Source: Alphaproteobacteria bacterium CG11_big_fil_rev_8_21_14_0_20_39_49
GTDB taxonomy: Bacteria > Pseudomonadota > Alphaproteobacteria > Rickettsiales > UBA6187
Assembly: GCA_002787635.1 (NCBI GenBank)
Contig: PCXK01000007.1
Span: 23,427-87,426 of the forward strand
DNA length: 64,000 nucleotides
Direction of reading: 5' to 3'
Shown here piece after piece: positions 1-9,606 of this stretch (positions are counted from its first letter, which is position 1; each line of letters starts with the position of its first letter). The translations under genes were made by a program, and so were the position numbers. The notes beneath the pieces are model-generated. The model was given only the letters and a program-made list of their open reading frames with translations, had not been told where the DNA came from and searched no databases.

Positions 1-179
1 TCAAATGACGCAGGTGCGTTACCGTTTTTATAAAACTGCTTTTGAAGAATATTCAGGTTATTCTCCATCTTATTTAGCCTGTCATTCAGCCTTTGTTGTT
101 CCAATTGAACCAGATTATAGTTTTGGGCAAAGCTATTAAATGAAAACAAAGCAATTGAAGCCAAAAGATAATATTTCAT
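1..179 (-). CDS. cpoB: CpoB/YbgF-like Tol-Pal associated periplasmic protein, N-terminal part only
   Basis: The first 59 codons of a gene that runs off the left edge of the window. The product starts with a clear signal peptide (hydrophobic stretch ending NSFAQ), followed by a heptad-like segment rich in Q, L, N and K (LVQLEQQRLNDRLNKMENNL), as in the trimerising coiled coil at the start of CpoB/YbgF. In alphaproteobacteria this gene is commonly next to tilS and ftsH, which are its upstream neighbours here on the same strand. CpoB links Tol-Pal to peptidoglycan synthesis during division. The TPR part lies outside the window, so the family call rests on the N-terminus and synteny. Confidence 0.6.
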   Translation of the reverse strand, partial: MKYYLLASIALFSFNSFAQNYNLVQLEQQRLNDRLNKMENNLNILQKQFYKNGNAPASF

Positions 180-203
180 TTTAAATACTCGTTACTAATT
201 TAA

Positions 204-2210
204 TTAAGCACCTTCAGGGCTTGTTCCTTTATCCGATTTATCTTTATTTTTATCAGCCGTTTTTTTTACCTTTGTTTTTTTAGGCTCGGGTTTTGTAGTT
301 TTGCCTTCATTTTTCGTATTGTCAACAACTGTAATCGGAACTGATGCCTTTTTAATAGTTTTCCTAGGTTTCAATAGTGATTTTTTATCTAGGGTCTTGC
401 CTGCCAGAACTTCCCTGATCTCATCACCGCTCAACGTTTCATATTCAAGCAACGCTTTGGCAAGTGTTTCCAACTCTTTGCGGTATTTCGTCAATATTGA
501 TTCCGCCGTTTTATAGCCCTCATTAACAAGGTCTTTGACTTCCTGATCGATGATTTTAGCCGTCTCCTCAGATACGTTTTTCTGCTGGGTTACCGAATGT
601 CCTAGGAATACTTCGTCCTGATTACTCGCATGGAATATCGGACCTATCTTGTCACTCATTCCCCACTGCGTAACCATTGAACGAGCAAGGTTAGTAGCCA
701 TCTTTATATCAGATGATGCACCGGAGGTTACTTTTTCGTAGCCGAATATCATTTCTTCTGCGACACGACCGCCCATAGCTACCGCCATATCTGCTTTGGC
801 TTTCTCACGGGTTAGGGATAATTTGTCTTTTTCAGGAAGACGCATTACCATACCTAACGCTCTTCCACGAGGGATTATAGTCGCTTTATGGATAGGGTCG
901 GAAGCCGTACAATGAATACTCACAACAGCATGACCTGCTTCATGGTATGCGGTAAGTTTCTTTTCCTCCTCGTCCATTACCATGCTTTTTCGTTCAGCAC
1001 CCATCATTACCTTGTCTTTAGCCTCTTCCATTTCATGCATGGTCACTACCTTGCGGTTCTTGCGGGCAGCAAGCAGTGCGGCTTCATTTACAAGGTTAGC
1101 AAGATCGGCTCCTGTAAAACCCGGAGTTCCCCTTGCTATTGTTTTTGCGTCAACATCGGGTGCTAAAGGCACTTTTTGCATGTGTACTTCCAAAATTCTG
1201 GTACGTCCTAATATGTCGGGCAAAGGCACTACTATCTGACGGTCAAAACGACCCGGACGAAGCAGGGCAGGGTCAAGAACATCAGGACGGTTGGTAGCCG
1301 CTATAATTATAACTCCCTGATTTTCCTCGAAGCCGTCCATCTCAACCAGAAGCTGGTTAAGTGTCTGCTCACGCTCATCATTGCCGCCGCCAAGACCTGC
1401 ACCACGGTGACGACCTACAGCGTCAATCTCATCTATGAATATAAGACATGGGGCATTTTTCTTGCCTTGTTCGAACAGGTCACGTACACGGCTTGCACCG
1501 ACACCTACGAACATTTCGACAAAGTCAGAACCTGAAATTGAAAAGAAAGGCACTCCGGCTTCCCCTGCTATAGCACGGGCAAGCAGGGTTTTTCCCGTAC
1601 CGGGAGAACCCACAAGCAGGCAACCCCTCGGTATCTTGCCGCCAAGTGAACCGAATTTTTGCGGGTCTTTAAGGAAGTCTACTATTTCATGCAGTTCTTC
1701 TTTGGCTTCTTCAATTCCGGCAACGTCATTAAATGTTACTTTGTTCTTATTCTTATCCATAAGGCGTGCCTTTGAGCGACCAAAGCCCATAGCTCCGCCA
1801 CCCTTGCCGCCGCCTTGCATATGCTTCATAACCAGTATCCATGCACCTATAAGCAGGAATATAGGAAGCAATGATGTAAGTAAAAAGCCTATTAAAGAAC
1901 CTATGAATGATTCGGCAGGTTTTATTTCGAACTTTACGTTATTGTTTTTTAAAACGTCGATAAGTCCCGGATATTCATCAGGCTTGTAGGTTTTGAACGC
2001 AGAACTTGTTTCATTGTTGTAAGTTCCTATTATGTGAGAACCCCTTATCTGCACTTCCTGAACCCTTCCGGCCTCTACATTATATAAGAAATCGGAAAAA
2101 CCGACTTCTTCGGAATTAATAGAACCCGAACCGCTGTTCATCATGTCGTATGACATGACCATCACTATTATTAGAATTATCCAAAAGAAAAAACTTTTAC
2201 CGGCACCCAT
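204..2210 (-). CDS. ftsH: ATP-dependent zinc metalloprotease FtsH
   Basis: Membrane-bound AAA protease that degrades misfolded and short-lived membrane and cytosolic proteins. Visible parts in order: transmembrane helix at residues 8-20, periplasmic domain, second transmembrane helix at about 105-128, AAA domain with Walker A GSPGTGKT (201-208) and Walker B IFIDE (257-261), the second region of homology [15 protein letters not shown], and the zinc site HEAGH (423-427). The 668-residue length is normal; the last 60 residues are a lysine-rich, low-complexity tail typical of alphaproteobacterial FtsH. It follows tilS on the same strand with a spacer of about 100 bp. Confidence 0.97.
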   Translation of the reverse strand: MGAGKSFFFWIILIIVMVMSYDMMNSGSGSINSEEVGFSDFLYNVEAGRVQEVQIRGSHIIGTYNNETSSAFKTYKPDEYPGLIDVLKNNNVKFEIKPAESFIGSLIGFLLTSLLPIFLLIGAWILVMKHMQGGGKGGGAMGFGRSKARLMDKNKNKVTFNDVAGIEEAKEELHEIVDFLKDPQKFGSLGGKIPRGCLLVGSPGTGKTLLARAIAGEAGVPFFSISGSDFVEMFVGVGASRVRDLFEQGKKNAPCLIFIDEIDAVGRHRGAGLGGGNDEREQTLNQLLVEMDGFEENQGVIIIAATNRPDVLDPALLRPGRFDRQIVVPLPDILGRTRILEVHMQKVPLAPDVDAKTIARGTPGFTGADLANLVNEAALLAARKNRKVVTMHEMEEAKDKVMMGAERKSMVMDEEEKKLTAYHEAGHAVVSIHCTASDPIHKATIIPRGRALGMVMRLPEKDKLSLTREKAKADMAVAMGGRVAEEMIFGYEKVTSGASSDIKMATNLARSMVTQWGMSDKIGPIFHASNQDEVFLGHSVTQQKNVSEETAKIIDQEVKDLVNEGYKTAESILTKYRKELETLAKALLEYETLSGDEIREVLAGKTLDKKSLLKPRKTIKKASVPITVVDNTKNEGKTTKPEPKKTKVKKTADKNKDKSDKGTSPEGA

Positions 2211-2315
2211 TTATATTCCCCTGCAATTTTAAAAAGGATATTTGAAAGTCAATTATAACAACTTACTTATGTTAGTATAGTAAAAACATTGAAATTAAAG
2301 AATTGTAATGATAAT

Positions 2316-3638
2316 TTATTGTGGTAAACTTAACAGTTCATCTAAAAAACGAACATCAAACAGGTCTTCAAACTCGTTGTTCTCGTAATATGATATATGG
2401 GGAGCCGCAACTATTTTTTCAAGGGTCTGTAAGGCAGGAAGCGAGAAAATAATTTTTCTAGGCAAGCTTACCCTGCTTAGTTCTTTATCGGATTTTAGTA
2501 GTTCGGCAAAGCCATTCTCCGTTAAAGCACCTACATAATAACCCGATATATCCTTTTTATTCAGGGAACACATAAAACGCCCGTCCCAAATAATGGAAGA
2601 CTTTCCGTTTAGCGGTAAGTTATGTTGCGGTGCAGCATTTTCTTTTATTATGAATAGCTTTCCCCATTCTTTTTGCTTTTTGGATTCAAATATCTCGCAA
2701 CCGCCTAATGTTGCGTTGTATTTTCTCTCCAGAATCTGCTTATACAAACTATCAGTTTTTTCAAAACGTGGTTTGTAATATTCACCGCCAACCGATTTTA
2801 TTACTCGTGACAGTATCTTAATCGCAGATTCTTTATGTAATGATTTAAACTTTTCTATGTCTAATATGCAATAGCCCTCAGGTCTGATATTAACTACTTC
2901 CTTTATATCCTGCTTAATCTTTTCCTCTATGTAGCTATTGCTTTGTTGTAGGGTTTTGCAGCTATTGGCAAGGCGTTCAACGAGCAAGTCAGGCTCAGGT
3001 GAGTTGTTAATAAAATTCCTTACCTGCACTCTGGTAAATTTCTCGTTGCGGTTAGAAGGGTCTTCAATCCAGCCTTGCTGTTGTTTCCTTAAGTAAGATT
3101 TAAGTTTGTTTTTGTTGACATCAAGCAGGGGTCTTAAAATACGTACTTCGTTGATATTTGTATCTTCGGAAATACCGCACATTCCCTCAATGCCGCTACC
3201 TCGCATAAGCCTCATAAGCAGAGTTTCTGCCTGATCTTCCTTATTATGGGCTACAAGCAGGGTTTTAATCCTGTTTTGGTTGCAAAATTCGGTTAGAAGA
3301 TTATAGCGTGCTTCACGTGCATTTGCCTGAATATTAGAAGGAGGTTTTTCTCCGTCCCACTTCAGGATATGATGTTCAATCCCGTGTTTTTGCATCCAGC
3401 GTGAAACCTGCTCTGCCTCGTCTTTTGATTCTTTTCGAAGCCGATGGTCTACCGTAATTGCGATAATAGGAGTTTTTGCCCACGAATAGGCAAGTAATGC
3501 CAACGCCATAGAATCACAGCCACCGGACACAGCTACCGCTATTTTCCGAGTGGGCTTTACTTTGTAAGCCTGCATAAACCTATCGAGTGTATCTTTAAGA
3601 TCCATATTTACCGTGACTGCGAATATTTTTAATGTCAA
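2316..3638 (-). CDS. tilS: tRNA(Ile)-lysidine synthetase TilS
   Basis: Converts cytidine 34 of tRNA-Ile2 (anticodon CAU) to lysidine so that AUA is read as isoleucine. The PP-loop ATP-pyrophosphatase motif SGGCDS is at residues 38-43, followed by TVDHRLR and the HNKEDQAETLLMRL helix typical of TilS. The 440-residue length fits the family. The first 11 residues look unlike the usual start and an internal Met at residue 12 (MDLKDTL) may be the true start. The tilS-ftsH pair is conserved in many proteobacteria. Confidence 0.95.
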   Translation of the reverse strand: MTLKIFAVTVNMDLKDTLDRFMQAYKVKPTRKIAVAVSGGCDSMALALLAYSWAKTPIIAITVDHRLRKESKDEAEQVSRWMQKHGIEHHILKWDGEKPPSNIQANAREARYNLLTEFCNQNRIKTLLVAHNKEDQAETLLMRLMRGSGIEGMCGISEDTNINEVRILRPLLDVNKNKLKSYLRKQQQGWIEDPSNRNEKFTRVQVRNFINNSPEPDLLVERLANSCKTLQQSNSYIEEKIKQDIKEVVNIRPEGYCILDIEKFKSLHKESAIKILSRVIKSVGGEYYKPRFEKTDSLYKQILERKYNATLGGCEIFESKKQKEWGKLFIIKENAAPQHNLPLNGKSSIIWDGRFMCSLNKKDISGYYVGALTENGFAELLKSDKELSRVSLPRKIIFSLPALQTLEKIVAAPHISYYENNEFEDLFDVRFLDELLSLPQ

Positions 3639-3662
3639 AGATTAGTTGGTATTGTTGAAGAA

Positions 3663-3812
3663 TAGTAACTTTGAATTTACTTTAGCTATTATTGACACAA
3701 CGCATAAACTAAATTCAAATTTATTATAGTATAGTTTTTATTAATGTCATTGTTGAATTTATCTCATAATCTTTAAGTATCAAGTAGAGATGCTGAAACA
3801 AGTTCAGCATGA
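3663..3812. repeat. Spacer with short palindromic repeats
   Basis: The spacer between thyX and tilS holds one copy of the short imperfect palindrome AGTAACTTTGAATTTACT (3664-3681), also found near 47925 and 63843 and, with one change, near 33753. It also holds a hairpin with arms ATGCTGAA/TTCAGCAT at about 3789-3809 that ends in TGAC, as do other palindromes in this window. No gene is seen here. Confidence 0.6.
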
Positions 3813-3864
3813 CAAAATCAATGTTTATTGAACATTCCCAATAACTTCCGTATTCTTCATTTTA

Positions 3865-4806
3865 TTACAGATTCTGACCTAGTTTTTCCATCAATTCCGA
3901 CCATTCACGTTTGCTCATGCCTGATGATTCCTGATCTGTGAAATCACGGTTTATCAAAGCTTTTATAACTTCCATGCCTTTGCCTGAAATCTCGGTTGAA
4001 TTAACCCTGTGATCCATGAACGCATTGTAGGTTATCGGAACCCAGCGTTTTACTATATCAAGCATTGTTTGGGCAAATATCCGTATTTCATACTGGGCAT
4101 GGCTATCGGCACGCAGTGCAAGGAAATGCATCAAATTATGCAGGTCTATTTTCCAGTACCACTGAGTGTATATGTTAATAGGTAGGTTCATACGGGCAAG
4201 CTCACGTGCTATGCCTTTTTTATCGTGGTCAATTATTTCGCCATCTGCATTACAGTTCATCAATTCTTCATAATGCTTATAACATTGCTGTGAATCGGTC
4301 TTTAATATTTCAATTACACGTTCTGCCTCTTCTTTAGTTAAAGCCTCTTCACCACGACCCTGATGGTTCTTGGTTGATTGGGCTGCCAACTGTTCTGGGG
4401 AAGGGATATAGAACTCGTTATCTAAAACCGAATAACGTGCCGAATATTCATTCACATTTGCGGTGCGATGGCGAATCCATTGACGTGCGACAAATATAGG
4501 CATTTTTAAATGGAACTTTATCTCACACATTTCAAAGGGAGTTGTGTGGCGGTGACGCAGAAGATAATTTATTAAACCGGCATCAAGACTGACCTGTTTT
4601 GTACCTTTTCCGTATGATACACGGGCTGCTTGAACAATCGCAGAATCATCACCCATATAATCCACAACCCTTACAAAACCGTGGTCAAGAACAGGGATAG
4701 GTTCGTACAATATCGCTTCTAAGTCATCAACTGTTTTTCTTAAAGTCTTGTTTACTTCTGTTTTTTGGGCAGCGACTTCCGCTCGTTGTAGTTCGGTGAT
4801 TGCCAT
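3865..4806 (-). CDS. thyX: Flavin-dependent thymidylate synthase ThyX
   Basis: Makes dTMP from dUMP using methylenetetrahydrofolate and reduced FAD, in place of ThyA. The ThyX signature is [15 protein letters not shown] at residues 112-126 (RHRxxSxxExSxRY-type, with Ala at the usual first Ser position). Length 313 aa is normal for the longer alphaproteobacterial form, which has an N-terminal extension of about 40 residues. It stands alone on the minus strand between an ankyrin-like gene and tilS. ThyX-type genes are common in Rickettsiales and other alphaproteobacteria. Confidence 0.95.
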   Translation of the reverse strand: MAITELQRAEVAAQKTEVNKTLRKTVDDLEAILYEPIPVLDHGFVRVVDYMGDDSAIVQAARVSYGKGTKQVSLDAGLINYLLRHRHTTPFEMCEIKFHLKMPIFVARQWIRHRTANVNEYSARYSVLDNEFYIPSPEQLAAQSTKNHQGRGEEALTKEEAERVIEILKTDSQQCYKHYEELMNCNADGEIIDHDKKGIARELARMNLPINIYTQWYWKIDLHNLMHFLALRADSHAQYEIRIFAQTMLDIVKRWVPITYNAFMDHRVNSTEISGKGMEVIKALINRDFTDQESSGMSKREWSELMEKLGQNL

Positions 4807-4886
4807 TTGATGTCTTCCTTTGAAATTTTTTACTGATTTTTTCTTTGAATATTAAATATAGAAAGATTTTTTGCAAGTTATAAATG

Positions 4887-6827
4887 TTAACTAAACGACC
4901 TTGACCTCTTTAAGGCGTTCTGCTGTTCGATATATTCGGGTGATATCGGAACTTTTCTTTCAAGTTGGCGACTTGCGGTCAGTTGTGCATTGTCATTATT
5001 ATTTTGTTGCCTGATTTCTTTTTCTGCTTTTACTTGTTCTTTTAAACTCTTGTAGAATTTTTCATAATCAAGACTTGCCCCGCGATGAAAACCCCGTTCT
5101 TCAGCTTGTACAAGCTGTGCCTGTGTACTTTCCCTGCTTTGCTCAAGACCTTGTTGCATACCGTCATAATATGCATGTTGTACTTTTATGAGTAAATCCT
5201 GAACGGTTCCTTCCAGATATCCTATATATCCCTGATCTTCCTGTGCTCTTTGTGCATAACCCCATGCAAGAGCCGGTTCCCATGTTTCAATAGATCCTCT
5301 GAAGCGACCTTCGTCAAAAGCCCTTGCCTTTTCTTCGTTAGTTGTTAGCGGGCGGTTTTGTTCCCTTATAAGTCTTGCTATTTTTTTGTCCTTTTCTTGT
5401 GCTTTTTTTATCAGGAATTTATTTGTTTCGCTTAATCTTTGATTTTGTTGTTCGATAGCTTTTTGGTTCTCGTTTAGTGACTTCTCGTTATTTGCAGAAA
5501 ATTTTGCCCTTCCGGTTGCCGCATCTGCCCGTTCGGTTTCCTGTTTCAGACGTTCTTGCATTATTTCGGATTCTTTGCCGGAAGTCTGAATAGATTTCTT
5601 TTGATTAGCGATAATACCGTCTTTTAAGGCTGATGATTCTTTTAGCGTTTGTATCTCTTTTTTTAGTTCGGATATCTCCGAATCTTTTATGGATAAAGCT
5701 TGCTGCTGCGGAGCATCTAGTGAAAAAGGCTCCATCGTATCAAGAGCCGTAGGTGTTGTAAGAGCGGTAAAAGCCGGAGATTGGGCTTCTAAAGTTGTTT
5801 TTGATTTTCCAATTTTAGTTAAGTCTTTTATATTAGGGTTATTTTGCAAGGGGGCGGTTTCTTCGCTATTTAATTCCCTAAAAGAAATCACTCTTGGCAC
5901 TTCAACGGAGGCAGAAGTAGTCTCTATATTTTGCGTGCCTGATTTTACGGATTTTTTACCCGTATTTTTCTTTTTAGCGGTTTTTGTTGTCCTGACGTTT
6001 GATGCCGTGTTCTTACTTTGTTCTTCCGCCTCTATTAACTCCTGACCCGACTTTTGTGCCTGTTGTTCTTTATAACTGTTTCTCAATTTTTTAGATACAT
6101 AATATAAAGTTCCGGCTAAAGCAAGACCTCCAAGTGCAAATAGAGAGTTGTTTAATTCGTTATCGGCTTTGTTTTGTTGCGATGCAGGGGGGAGGGAGGG
6201 ATTTGGATTTTTTGATTGGCTTTCCATATCGAAAACAGCCTCATTGCTTTTTATGGAAGAGGCGGTATATTCAGGTTTATTTTCTTTGGATTCTATAAAC
6301 GCATTATATTGTTTCATAAATTCCATGTCTCCATTTTGCAATGCGAAGCTCAATGGTGTATGATTCTTGTTGCGACCTGAGTTTTTCAGCAAGCCTTCTA
6401 TAAGCTGCCCGAATATTTCTTTTTCAGGCGGTTTAGCGTTCTGAAACCGAATCATTGCACCGGTTATATATAATTCCGTACCTTCTCCCGGTGAGCCGAG
6501 GGCGTTACATGATTCACTTATGTCCCGATCTATATCGACCCCTTTTATCCGAGATGCATCGCTTAATAAGTTTGCAATAGCCTTTATGTATTTAGGGTTT
6601 TCTTGCGAATATGCTAAAGCAAATGGGGTTATTAAACCGATATTGTGCATTATGTCTAAAGCCGCAACGCCACCTTTGTTGATATCTAATTCATCATCGG
6701 TTACGGTTTTTAACTGTTCGCTTTTAATTATAAGATCTTGATTAAATCTATCACTGTCGAACTCTGATGTCATTTTTTTTAATAATCGAGCAATGTTATT
6801 TGCATTATCTTTTGTAAAATTCGGCAT
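4887..6827 (-). CDS. Ankyrin-like, coiled-coil membrane protein of unknown function
   Basis: A 646-residue protein without a recognised full-length family. Residues 1-185 contain helical repeats that look like degenerate ankyrin units (ITPFALAYSQENPKYIKAIA and HTPLSFALQNGDMEFMKQYN). One transmembrane helix follows at about 229-247 (LFALGGLALAGTLYYVSKKL). Next come a low-complexity Lys/Thr/Ser segment and a long coiled coil (about 375-490), then a Gln/Glu-rich helical C-terminus. There is no signal peptide. The architecture is effector-like or scaffold-like; related ankyrin-like genes lie at 18.5, 19.8 and 27.3 kb. Function is not inferred further. Confidence 0.75.
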   Translation of the reverse strand: MPNFTKDNANNIARLLKKMTSEFDSDRFNQDLIIKSEQLKTVTDDELDINKGGVAALDIMHNIGLITPFALAYSQENPKYIKAIANLLSDASRIKGVDIDRDISESCNALGSPGEGTELYITGAMIRFQNAKPPEKEIFGQLIEGLLKNSGRNKNHTPLSFALQNGDMEFMKQYNAFIESKENKPEYTASSIKSNEAVFDMESQSKNPNPSLPPASQQNKADNELNNSLFALGGLALAGTLYYVSKKLRNSYKEQQAQKSGQELIEAEEQSKNTASNVRTTKTAKKKNTGKKSVKSGTQNIETTSASVEVPRVISFRELNSEETAPLQNNPNIKDLTKIGKSKTTLEAQSPAFTALTTPTALDTMEPFSLDAPQQQALSIKDSEISELKKEIQTLKESSALKDGIIANQKKSIQTSGKESEIMQERLKQETERADAATGRAKFSANNEKSLNENQKAIEQQNQRLSETNKFLIKKAQEKDKKIARLIREQNRPLTTNEEKARAFDEGRFRGSIETWEPALAWGYAQRAQEDQGYIGYLEGTVQDLLIKVQHAYYDGMQQGLEQSRESTQAQLVQAEERGFHRGASLDYEKFYKSLKEQVKAEKEIRQQNNNDNAQLTASRQLERKVPISPEYIEQQNALKRSRSFS

Positions 6828-6946
6828 TTTCAGTCTTTATAATTTTTATTATTGCGGAAGTTAATATTTATATTAGTTTTATATTATAATTCAATAATTA
6901 TATGTTTTATTATAGGCTAATTTATCCTGTCTATCATTCGTCGATT

Positions 6947-7013
6947 TAATGGGCGAATCGACTGTTTAATTTCTATTTAATATTTATAGATTCGTCGGTC
7001 AAGCCGGCGAATG
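6947..7013. repeat. Intergenic palindromic repeat, TCATTCG/CGAATGA type
   Basis: Inverted-repeat element beginning TCATTCGTCGATTTAATG and ending CGGCGAATGATAA. A second copy with the same ends and a similar interior (GATTCCCCGGTCAAGCC) is at about 35011-35084. It lies in the 445-bp spacer upstream of cspA, which otherwise is AT-rich. Confidence 0.7.
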
Positions 7014-7151
7014 ATAATAAAGGTACTACATACTTCCCGAATGTTTTTTAATATAAAGGTTGCTTTTTAAATTATCTTGGTGTATGTTCTTTGGCAGAGT
7101 TTAAATTGCTCTTGCTAAAATGAGACTTGTATTAATAAGTAGTGGTACTAC

Positions 7152-7250
7152 ATGAAGCCACAAAAGATCTTCCTTAAAACTGTTGATCCTAAGCGTTTGA
7201 ATAAGAGTAAGCCCGTATTAAAAAAATTACGGGAGCATACTCTTTTTTAA
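7152..7250 (+). CDS. Possible 32-residue basic leader peptide upstream of cspA
   Basis: A short open frame coding for [20 protein letters not shown] and 12 further residues, very rich in lysine. The last half of the frame overlaps a strong hairpin with a T tract (7203-7248), and cspA begins 24 bp further on. There is no strong ribosome binding site. It could be a real small protein, a leader peptide that controls read-through into cspA, or chance. The composition and position make it worth recording. Confidence 0.35.
   Translation: MKPQKIFLKTVDPKRLNKSKPVLKKLREHTLF
7203..7248 (+). terminator. Hairpin with T tract upstream of cspA (terminator or attenuator)
   Basis: Two nested stems: outer arms AAGAGTA (7203-7209) and TACTCTT (7238-7244), inner arms CCCGTA (7212-7217) and TACGGG (7228-7233), followed by TTTT. 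This has the form of an intrinsic terminator. It lies only 26 bp upstream of the cspA start, so it may control or insulate cspA transcription. Confidence 0.7.
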
Positions 7251-7273
7251 CTATAATGCTAAAGGAAATAATT

Positions 7274-7483
7274 ATGGCAAACGGAACAGTAAAATGGTTT
7301 AATGCAACTAAGGGATATGGCTTTATTCAACCTGATGATGGTTCGAGTGATGTTTTTGTTCATATAAGTGCGCTTGAAAAAAGCGGTATAAGACAGCTTG
7401 ATGACGGTCAAAAAGTAAGCTATGAAATTGCTACTGTAAAAGGCAAGTCGTCTGCTGTACATGTTCAGTTATTGTCTGACTAA
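7274..7483 (+). CDS. cspA: Cold shock domain protein CspA family
   Basis: A 69-residue single cold-shock domain that binds single-stranded RNA and DNA and acts as an RNA chaperone. RNP1 (KGYGFIQ) and RNP2 (VFVHI) are intact. The ATG at 7274 is chosen because AAAGGA lies 8 bases upstream and the protein then begins [10 protein letters not shown], the standard start; an ATG 18 bases upstream is in frame but unlikely. A terminator-like hairpin precedes it and a DEAD-box RNA helicase follows, a pairing that makes sense for RNA remodelling in the cold. Confidence 0.95.
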   Translation: MANGTVKWFNATKGYGFIQPDDGSSDVFVHISALEKSGIRQLDDGQKVSYEIATVKGKSSAVHVQLLSD

Positions 7484-7567
7484 TCAATCTTAACAATTTA
7501 TATAATTGCATTGAGGATATTACGGTGTTTGCTGTGAATGTATTCTTTTGCAATAAGGATATTTCAT

Positions 7568-8821
7568 ATGAAAACATTTAAAGAAATGGGCTTACCTGAA
7601 GCCCTTAACCATACTTTGCAGCATTTGCAATTTAATGAACCAACCCCGATACAGCAACAGGCTATACCTCTTGCTTTAGAGGGGAGGGACATTTTAGGCT
7701 CTGCTCAAACAGGTACAGGTAAAACTGCTGCGTTCGGGATACCTCTGGTAACAAAACTTATGACCGATTCTAACGGTATGGCACTGGTTATGACCCCGAC
7801 ACGTGAACTTGCTACTCAAGTATTAAAGCAACTACAAGATATGCTTGGAAGAAATTCCAAAATAAAAACAGCGATGCTAATCGGTGGTGATTCTATGGTA
7901 AAGCAACTGCAACAGTTGCGTAACCGACCAAGATTAATAGTCGGTACACCCGGACGTATCAATGACCATCTGGAGCGTGGAAGCCTTATGCTTAATAATG
8001 CGGATTTTTTGGTTCTTGATGAAACAGACCGTATGCTTGATATGGGTTTTAGTATCCAGATAGATAATATAATGAAATATATGACGGGTTCTCGTCAGAC
8101 TCTTTTGTTTTCTGCGACACTGCCTAAAAACATTGTTAAGATAGCCGATAAGTATTTAAAGGATCCCGTGCATATATCCGTAAGCCCGACTTCGTCGCCG
8201 GCTGCAAATATCACACAGGATATAATGCGTATCAGCGAGGCTGAAAAGTACGATACGTTCCTTTCAGAGCTTGATAGGCGTGAAGGTTCGATAATAGTTT
8301 TTGTTAAAACTAAATACGGTACTGAAAAAATGGCAATCAAGCTTGCCAAGAAAGGCTATAGTGCAGATGCTATTCACGGTGACTTGCGTCAAAGTAAACG
8401 TGAAAGAGTTATAGAAGCTTTCAGAAGGAAGAAATACCGGATACTTGTAGCTACTGATGTGGCGGCAAGAGGGCTGGATATTCCGCATATCGAACATGTC
8501 ATAAATTATGATTTGCCTCAATGTGCTGAAGATTATATACACCGTATCGGCAGGACTGCCAGAGCGGGTGCTAAAGGTTGTGCGCTTAATCTTGTATCAC
8601 CTCAGGATAAATCCAAGTGGGCGGCTATTGAAAAACTTCTAAATCCCGGATCGGGCGGATCGTCAGAATCAGGTAAATCAACTTCCAAGAGCGATCCTGC
8701 AAAAAGAAAGAAAAATAGGTTTAGGAATAAAAACAAAGGTAATGGTAATAATGCGACCGTTTCTACCAATTCCGGTGCAAAAAAACCTGCTAGAATTTTT
8801 AAAGGTAAAATGGTAGCGTAA
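7568..8821 (+). CDS. DEAD-box ATP-dependent RNA helicase (DETD variant)
   Basis: A 417-residue RNA helicase of the RhlE/DeaD type. Motifs in order: Q motif near residue 24-30, Walker A AQTGTGKT (46-53), PTRELA, TPGR, motif II DETD (151-154) in place of DEAD, SAT, ARGLDIPHIEHVINYD and HRIGRTARAG. The C-terminus is a basic, Asn/Gly/Ser-rich tail. ATG at 7568 is preferred: AAGGA lies upstream and the Q motif is at the usual distance; an in-frame ATG 30 bases upstream adds a non-homologous segment. It follows cspA on the same strand. Confidence 0.93.
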   Translation: MKTFKEMGLPEALNHTLQHLQFNEPTPIQQQAIPLALEGRDILGSAQTGTGKTAAFGIPLVTKLMTDSNGMALVMTPTRELATQVLKQLQDMLGRNSKIKTAMLIGGDSMVKQLQQLRNRPRLIVGTPGRINDHLERGSLMLNNADFLVLDETDRMLDMGFSIQIDNIMKYMTGSRQTLLFSATLPKNIVKIADKYLKDPVHISVSPTSSPAANITQDIMRISEAEKYDTFLSELDRREGSIIVFVKTKYGTEKMAIKLAKKGYSADAIHGDLRQSKRERVIEAFRRKKYRILVATDVAARGLDIPHIEHVINYDLPQCAEDYIHRIGRTARAGAKGCALNLVSPQDKSKWAAIEKLLNPGSGGSSESGKSTSKSDPAKRKKNRFRNKNKGNGNNATVSTNSGAKKPARIFKGKMVA

Positions 8822-8856
8822 AAATTTACCGTTATTCATTTTAAGTAATTTTATTG

Positions 8857-8899
8857 AATACCCTTATAGCTATTAAGTAGTTATAGGGGTATTTTTTTA
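8857..8899 (+). terminator. Intrinsic terminator after the helicase gene
   Basis: Long imperfect stem (ATACCCTTATAGCTA with TAGTTATAGGGGTAT) directly followed by seven T residues, 36 bp after the helicase stop codon. Confidence 0.85.
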
Positions 8900-8982
8900 A
8901 TAGCATCATAAAATAAATATTCATTAACAAAAAAGTAGGTTAAAAGATTTTAATATTTTGATTATTTTAGGTGGGTTCTTTT

Positions 8983-9585
8983 ATGAAAATTTTACTTATA
9001 TTAACTATTTTGATTACATTTTCAATGCAATCTCATGCAATGTCAGGTAGCCCTGAGATTGACCCTGAGTGTTTTTCAAGTGATAAAATAAGGGTGGAAA
9101 TAGGCGGTGAAAAGTTTGCTTTTCCTAGGAATATAGTTCACAGTATAAGTGGTGATGATGTTATAAACATAAAGGGCGACAAGCATAGGGGGAACGCAAC
9201 TGGTTCAAAAACATGCCAAAAAGTAGGGGTTGATTATTGGAAATTAAACAACTTAACTCTTAAGCTGAACCCAAAACCATGTTCTGAAAGCCAAGATTGT
9301 AATCTAAAAGAAATAAGTATTACTATTTATCAAAGTAATCCAGAACTTGATGGTAAGTTTAGAAAAGAAACTTCAAAAAAGGAATTACTAGAAACATGCA
9401 AACCTGATCCAAGTGCTACTTCAGAATGGATAAAAAAATATTGGTGGACATGTAACTACGCTTTTTTTACGGACGATAAGTACTTAGTATTTAAATTTAC
9501 TGGAGGGAAAATATATCCGCCCGAAGACATAGAAAATACAAAACAATTAGTTTTGGACGAAATATATAAATATCAAGTTAAATAA
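8983..9585 (+). CDS. Small exported cysteine-rich protein preceding an RTX gene
   Basis: A 200-residue protein with a clear signal peptide (MKILLILTILITFSMQSHA). The mature part has six cysteines, enough for three disulfides, and a stretch KIRVEIGGEKFAFPRNIV that resembles the beginning of periplasmic immunity-type proteins, though no family can be named with confidence. ATG 8983 is favoured over the upstream GTG 8971 because AGGTGGG is placed 8 bases before it. It is 21 bp from the RTX gene at 9607 and probably co-transcribed. The second RTX gene also follows a small exported protein, which suggests paired function. Confidence 0.75.
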   Translation: MKILLILTILITFSMQSHAMSGSPEIDPECFSSDKIRVEIGGEKFAFPRNIVHSISGDDVINIKGDKHRGNATGSKTCQKVGVDYWKLNNLTLKLNPKPCSESQDCNLKEISITIYQSNPELDGKFRKETSKKELLETCKPDPSATSEWIKKYWWTCNYAFFTDDKYLVFKFTGGKIYPPEDIENTKQLVLDEIYKYQVK

Positions 9586-9606
9586 TAATAAATAAGGATA
9601 ATCACT

